From a virus, in IMG/VR virus record IMGVR_UViG_3300046474_000592, positions 1-32,402 of that record: a DNA stretch of 32,402 nucleotides. The stretch is one strand, 5' to 3'. Under the pieces are notes generated by a model that saw only the letters and a list, made by a program, of their open reading frames with translations, was not told where the DNA came from and ran no database searches. Both the position numbers and the translations under genes were made by a program. Position 1 is the stretch's first letter. Every line of letters begins with the position of its first letter. Below, piece by piece: positions 30,966 to 32,402 of the stretch.

Positions 30966-31256
30966 CTAGCCTATTTGGTCAGATGGTGGGCGCATACAAG
31001 GGCTAGGTGCCGTTTTCGTGCTGGAGCTAGGTTGATCTGGGCGTTCAACGATGACGAGTTGGCCGGGGCGGAAAAGTTCGTGCTGCTCCACCCCGTCAAC
31101 TGTCCAGAAGCAAAGAATTCCATTGGCTACGCCTTCGCTGAAATGCTCGTCTCCCAAATCAGGGTTCACAACTTCCATGACTGGTGCGTTAGCCAGCCCA
31201 TCCATTTGTACCAAGTCACCCAATCTCGGGCGTCCATTTTCAAGCGGAATAGTCAT
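30966..31256 (-). CDS. DUF2158/YodC-like small protein
   Basis: A 96-aa protein starting at ATG 31256. The core RLGDLVQMDGL, VMEVVNPD, GILCFWTVDG and FRPGQLVIVE has the short beta-barrel pattern of the DUF2158 (YodC) family. The C-terminal 20 residues are Ser/Pro/Thr-rich. The ATGA overlap with the SRAP stop shows translational coupling, so it is expected to be co-induced with SRAP. Its function is unknown. Confidence 0.72.
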   Translation of the reverse strand: MTIPLENGRPRLGDLVQMDGLANAPVMEVVNPDLGDEHFSEGVANGILCFWTVDGVEQHELFRPGQLVIVERPDQPSSSTKTAPSPCMRPPSDQIG

Positions 31257-32011
31257 AGTAGTCCTAACTGGATAGGTGCTGGTTCGGCTGAAAGCTGTTG
31301 TTCCCCTTTGGGCTTTCGCGTTGTAGCCGGAGCTGCCCATGAAGTCATGAGCTCTGCTGGATAATGTCGTAGGAAGCTTCGGGCAAATTCTGTATCGTTG
31401 CAAGATAGCCATTCATCCCACTCTCCTTGCGGCACGATCACCAGCGAGCGCTTTTCATCTTCGGGCCTGTGGAAGCGGCGCATAAGCTCGTGGTCGTCAG
31501 CATTGATTGTCAACTGTGTAAATGCACACTCCGGGCCATTTGGCCCTGCCCATTCGCGCCAGATACCCGCCACAGCAAACATCGCCTGATCTGCCATTCC
31601 GATACTCCAGCGGACGGATTTTCCGGTCTCATAGCACGGTTCATAAAAGGCGGTAAGTGGCACGAGGCAGCGCTGGTGCTTCGCCCAAGAGCCTCGATAC
31701 ATTGGACCTGAACCAACGGTTTCGGATCTGGCATTCATCGTGTCAAACCACTTTGGCTTTGGTACTGCTTCGCCTCGCTCTTGAGCTTTGACTTTCTTTT
31801 TCTCGTAGTCCTGCTTTTGGAACTTCATTGGATACATGGCGTAGTTAGCTAAGAGTCCCTCGCGCTTCCCATCTGCCCGACGCCGGACGATGGGGGCCGC
31901 ATAGTCCTTGTAGGCCTCAGCAGCCCAAAAGCCAGTATCGTGTAGATCGATGATGACGCCCATCACTGCATCTAGCATTTCGGGATCGGGCGGGCGGAAG
32001 TTGACGCACAT
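31253..32011 (-). CDS. SRAP (HMCES/YedK) abasic-site protein
   Basis: A 252-aa SOS-response-associated peptidase domain protein. The start was set at ATG 32011, which gives Met-Cys, because Cys2 must become N-terminal to crosslink abasic sites in single-stranded DNA; AAGGA lies 7 nt upstream. Other family residues are visible: the NARSE motif (near residue 92), FYEP (catalytic Glu) and the RFHRPEDEKR stretch with the catalytic His. It shields abasic sites during replication. A LexA box overlaps its promoter. It is the first gene of an operon with DUF2158 and probably DUF4145. Confidence 0.93.
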   Translation of the reverse strand: MCVNFRPPDPEMLDAVMGVIIDLHDTGFWAAEAYKDYAAPIVRRRADGKREGLLANYAMYPMKFQKQDYEKKKVKAQERGEAVPKPKWFDTMNARSETVGSGPMYRGSWAKHQRCLVPLTAFYEPCYETGKSVRWSIGMADQAMFAVAGIWREWAGPNGPECAFTQLTINADDHELMRRFHRPEDEKRSLVIVPQGEWDEWLSCNDTEFARSFLRHYPAELMTSWAAPATTRKPKGEQQLSAEPAPIQLGLL

Positions 32012-32068
32012 GGCTGAGTCCTTGCGAGTTCGATACTCCATCATAGCGCTTTCTATCACAAGAGATTA

Positions 32069-32088
32069 TACTGTATGCATGTACAGTA
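32069..32088. promoter_or_regulatory. LexA (SOS) box in a divergent promoter
   Basis: TACTGTA-N6-TACAGTA contains CTGT-N8-ACAG, the gammaproteobacterial/betaproteobacterial LexA pattern with 7-bp arms. Read leftward, a perfect TATAAT (32065-32070) overlaps it and lies about 50 bp before the SRAP start. Read rightward, TATACT at 32067-32072 precedes the 107-aa ORF, whose ATG lies within the box. Confidence 0.88.
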
Positions 32089-32402
32089 AAATTATCCAGC
32101 GGAGATGGCTTGGAATCAAGCGTGACAACGTCGAGATTGTGAACGATCCCGGCGTGTATGCTGTTGTCACAATGTCTTACGCAGACGGGCATAGATGCTT
32201 GCATGCGCAGAAACATGGCATTACAAATGAGCAAGGCCGGGCGCTGCTGCCATTGTGGGATGCGGTATGTGTGGGAAAGGGGCCATTTGATGAGCTATGG
32301 CGTGGTTATCAGCGCGCAAAGCTGCCGCACGGGCTTGGCTTCGCTACCGTGATTCAGGAATGGTATATCGAGCATATTGATATGCGGCCGCCGCCGCTTT
32401 GA
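32079..32402 (+). CDS. LexA-controlled hypothetical protein, 107 aa
   Basis: A 107-aa protein that I do not recognise, ending at the last base of the window. A longer frame open from 31950 is unlikely because it runs antisense through the SRAP start. No in-frame alternative start is close, so ATG 32079 is taken; it lies inside the LexA box and about 7 bp after a TATACT -10, so its mRNA may be leaderless. The protein is mixed alpha/beta with many Trp and Tyr (RRWLGIK, LLPLWDAV, WRGYQRA, EWYIEHI). A link to SOS is inferred from the operator only. Confidence 0.6.
   Translation: MYSKIIQRRWLGIKRDNVEIVNDPGVYAVVTMSYADGHRCLHAQKHGITNEQGRALLPLWDAVCVGKGPFDELWRGYQRAKLPHGLGFATVIQEWYIEHIDMRPPPL

Noticed and set aside
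30959-31010. attR in the gap between DUF4145 and DUF2158 genes
   Set aside because: The true gap is only 7 bp once the DUF2158 stop is placed at 30966, and a loose match to the int end (CTATTT.GTC) is too short.
31950-32078. Extended N-terminus for the 107-aa ORF
   Set aside because: The extension would run antisense through the SRAP start and the LexA-controlled promoter.

Overview
The window is almost entirely a temperate, lambdoid, HK97-type siphophage (prophage) genome. The closest recognisable relatives are prophages of Betaproteobacteria (Burkholderiales): the head-tail connector is of the phiE125 gp8 type, and the cohesive-end region, YmfL-type regulator and DUF4224-integrase pair fit the same group. 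The host assignment is an inference from family resemblance and GC-rich codon use, not from a search. No rRNA, tRNA, IS element or CRISPR array was seen.

Layout. (1) 1-1176, leftward: a ClpP-fold serine protease (SDH family) and a 68-aa companion, then an AT-rich 362-bp gap next to the integrase. These may be host flank or prophage cargo. (2) 1539-5429, leftward left operon from a promoter PL: two unknown proteins, a 623-aa ParB homologue with a zinc knuckle, a DUF4224 protein and the tyrosine integrase. (3) 5430-7018, immunity region: three OL-type and three OR-type operators sharing the palindrome ATTACCAATTGGTAAT, near-consensus PL and PR promoters, a ribbon-helix-helix regulator, a repressor without a peptidase domain, a Cro-like protein and an unlisted 58-aa ORF. 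(4) 7019-10334, rightward early operon: YmfL, a winged-helix-like protein, an O-like initiator carrying an iteron array inside its gene, a P-like helicase loader and a Q-like protein followed by a promoter/terminator pair. (5) 10445-20120, packaging and head/tail: HNH, candidate cos, TerS, TerL, portal, prohead protease, capsid, connectors, tail tube, and chaperones joined by a -1 frameshift site. (6) 20129-28938: tape measure, tail tip and fibre genes, fibre assembly and a permuted NlpC/P60-like enzyme. (7) 29041-30272: holin, SAR endolysin, Rz with nested Rz1. (8) 30311-32402: a leftward SRAP (HMCES/YedK) - DUF2158 - DUF4145 operon and a divergent 107-aa ORF, both sharing one LexA box.

The most striking signal outside the genes is a 16-bp palindrome, GTGCAGACGTCTGCAC, present in five copies spread over 26 kb (3862, 5264, 10413, 16365, 30274). 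Two copies are perfect, one is buried in parB itself, and the others mark operon boundaries. With an orphan ParB (no ParA here), the simplest reading is a dispersed parS-like site set resembling the scattered sopC sites of phage N15, but in a phage that integrates. Other regulatory architecture read directly from the sequence: a near-leaderless cro transcript, a hairpin that hides the first ribosome binding site of the left operon, hairpins flanking both the major capsid and the tail-tube genes, and a GGGAAAC slippery site. The repressor has no self-cleavage domain, so how the prophage is induced is open; the LexA-controlled cassette is the only visible SOS link. Prophage ends (attL/attR) could not be fixed.
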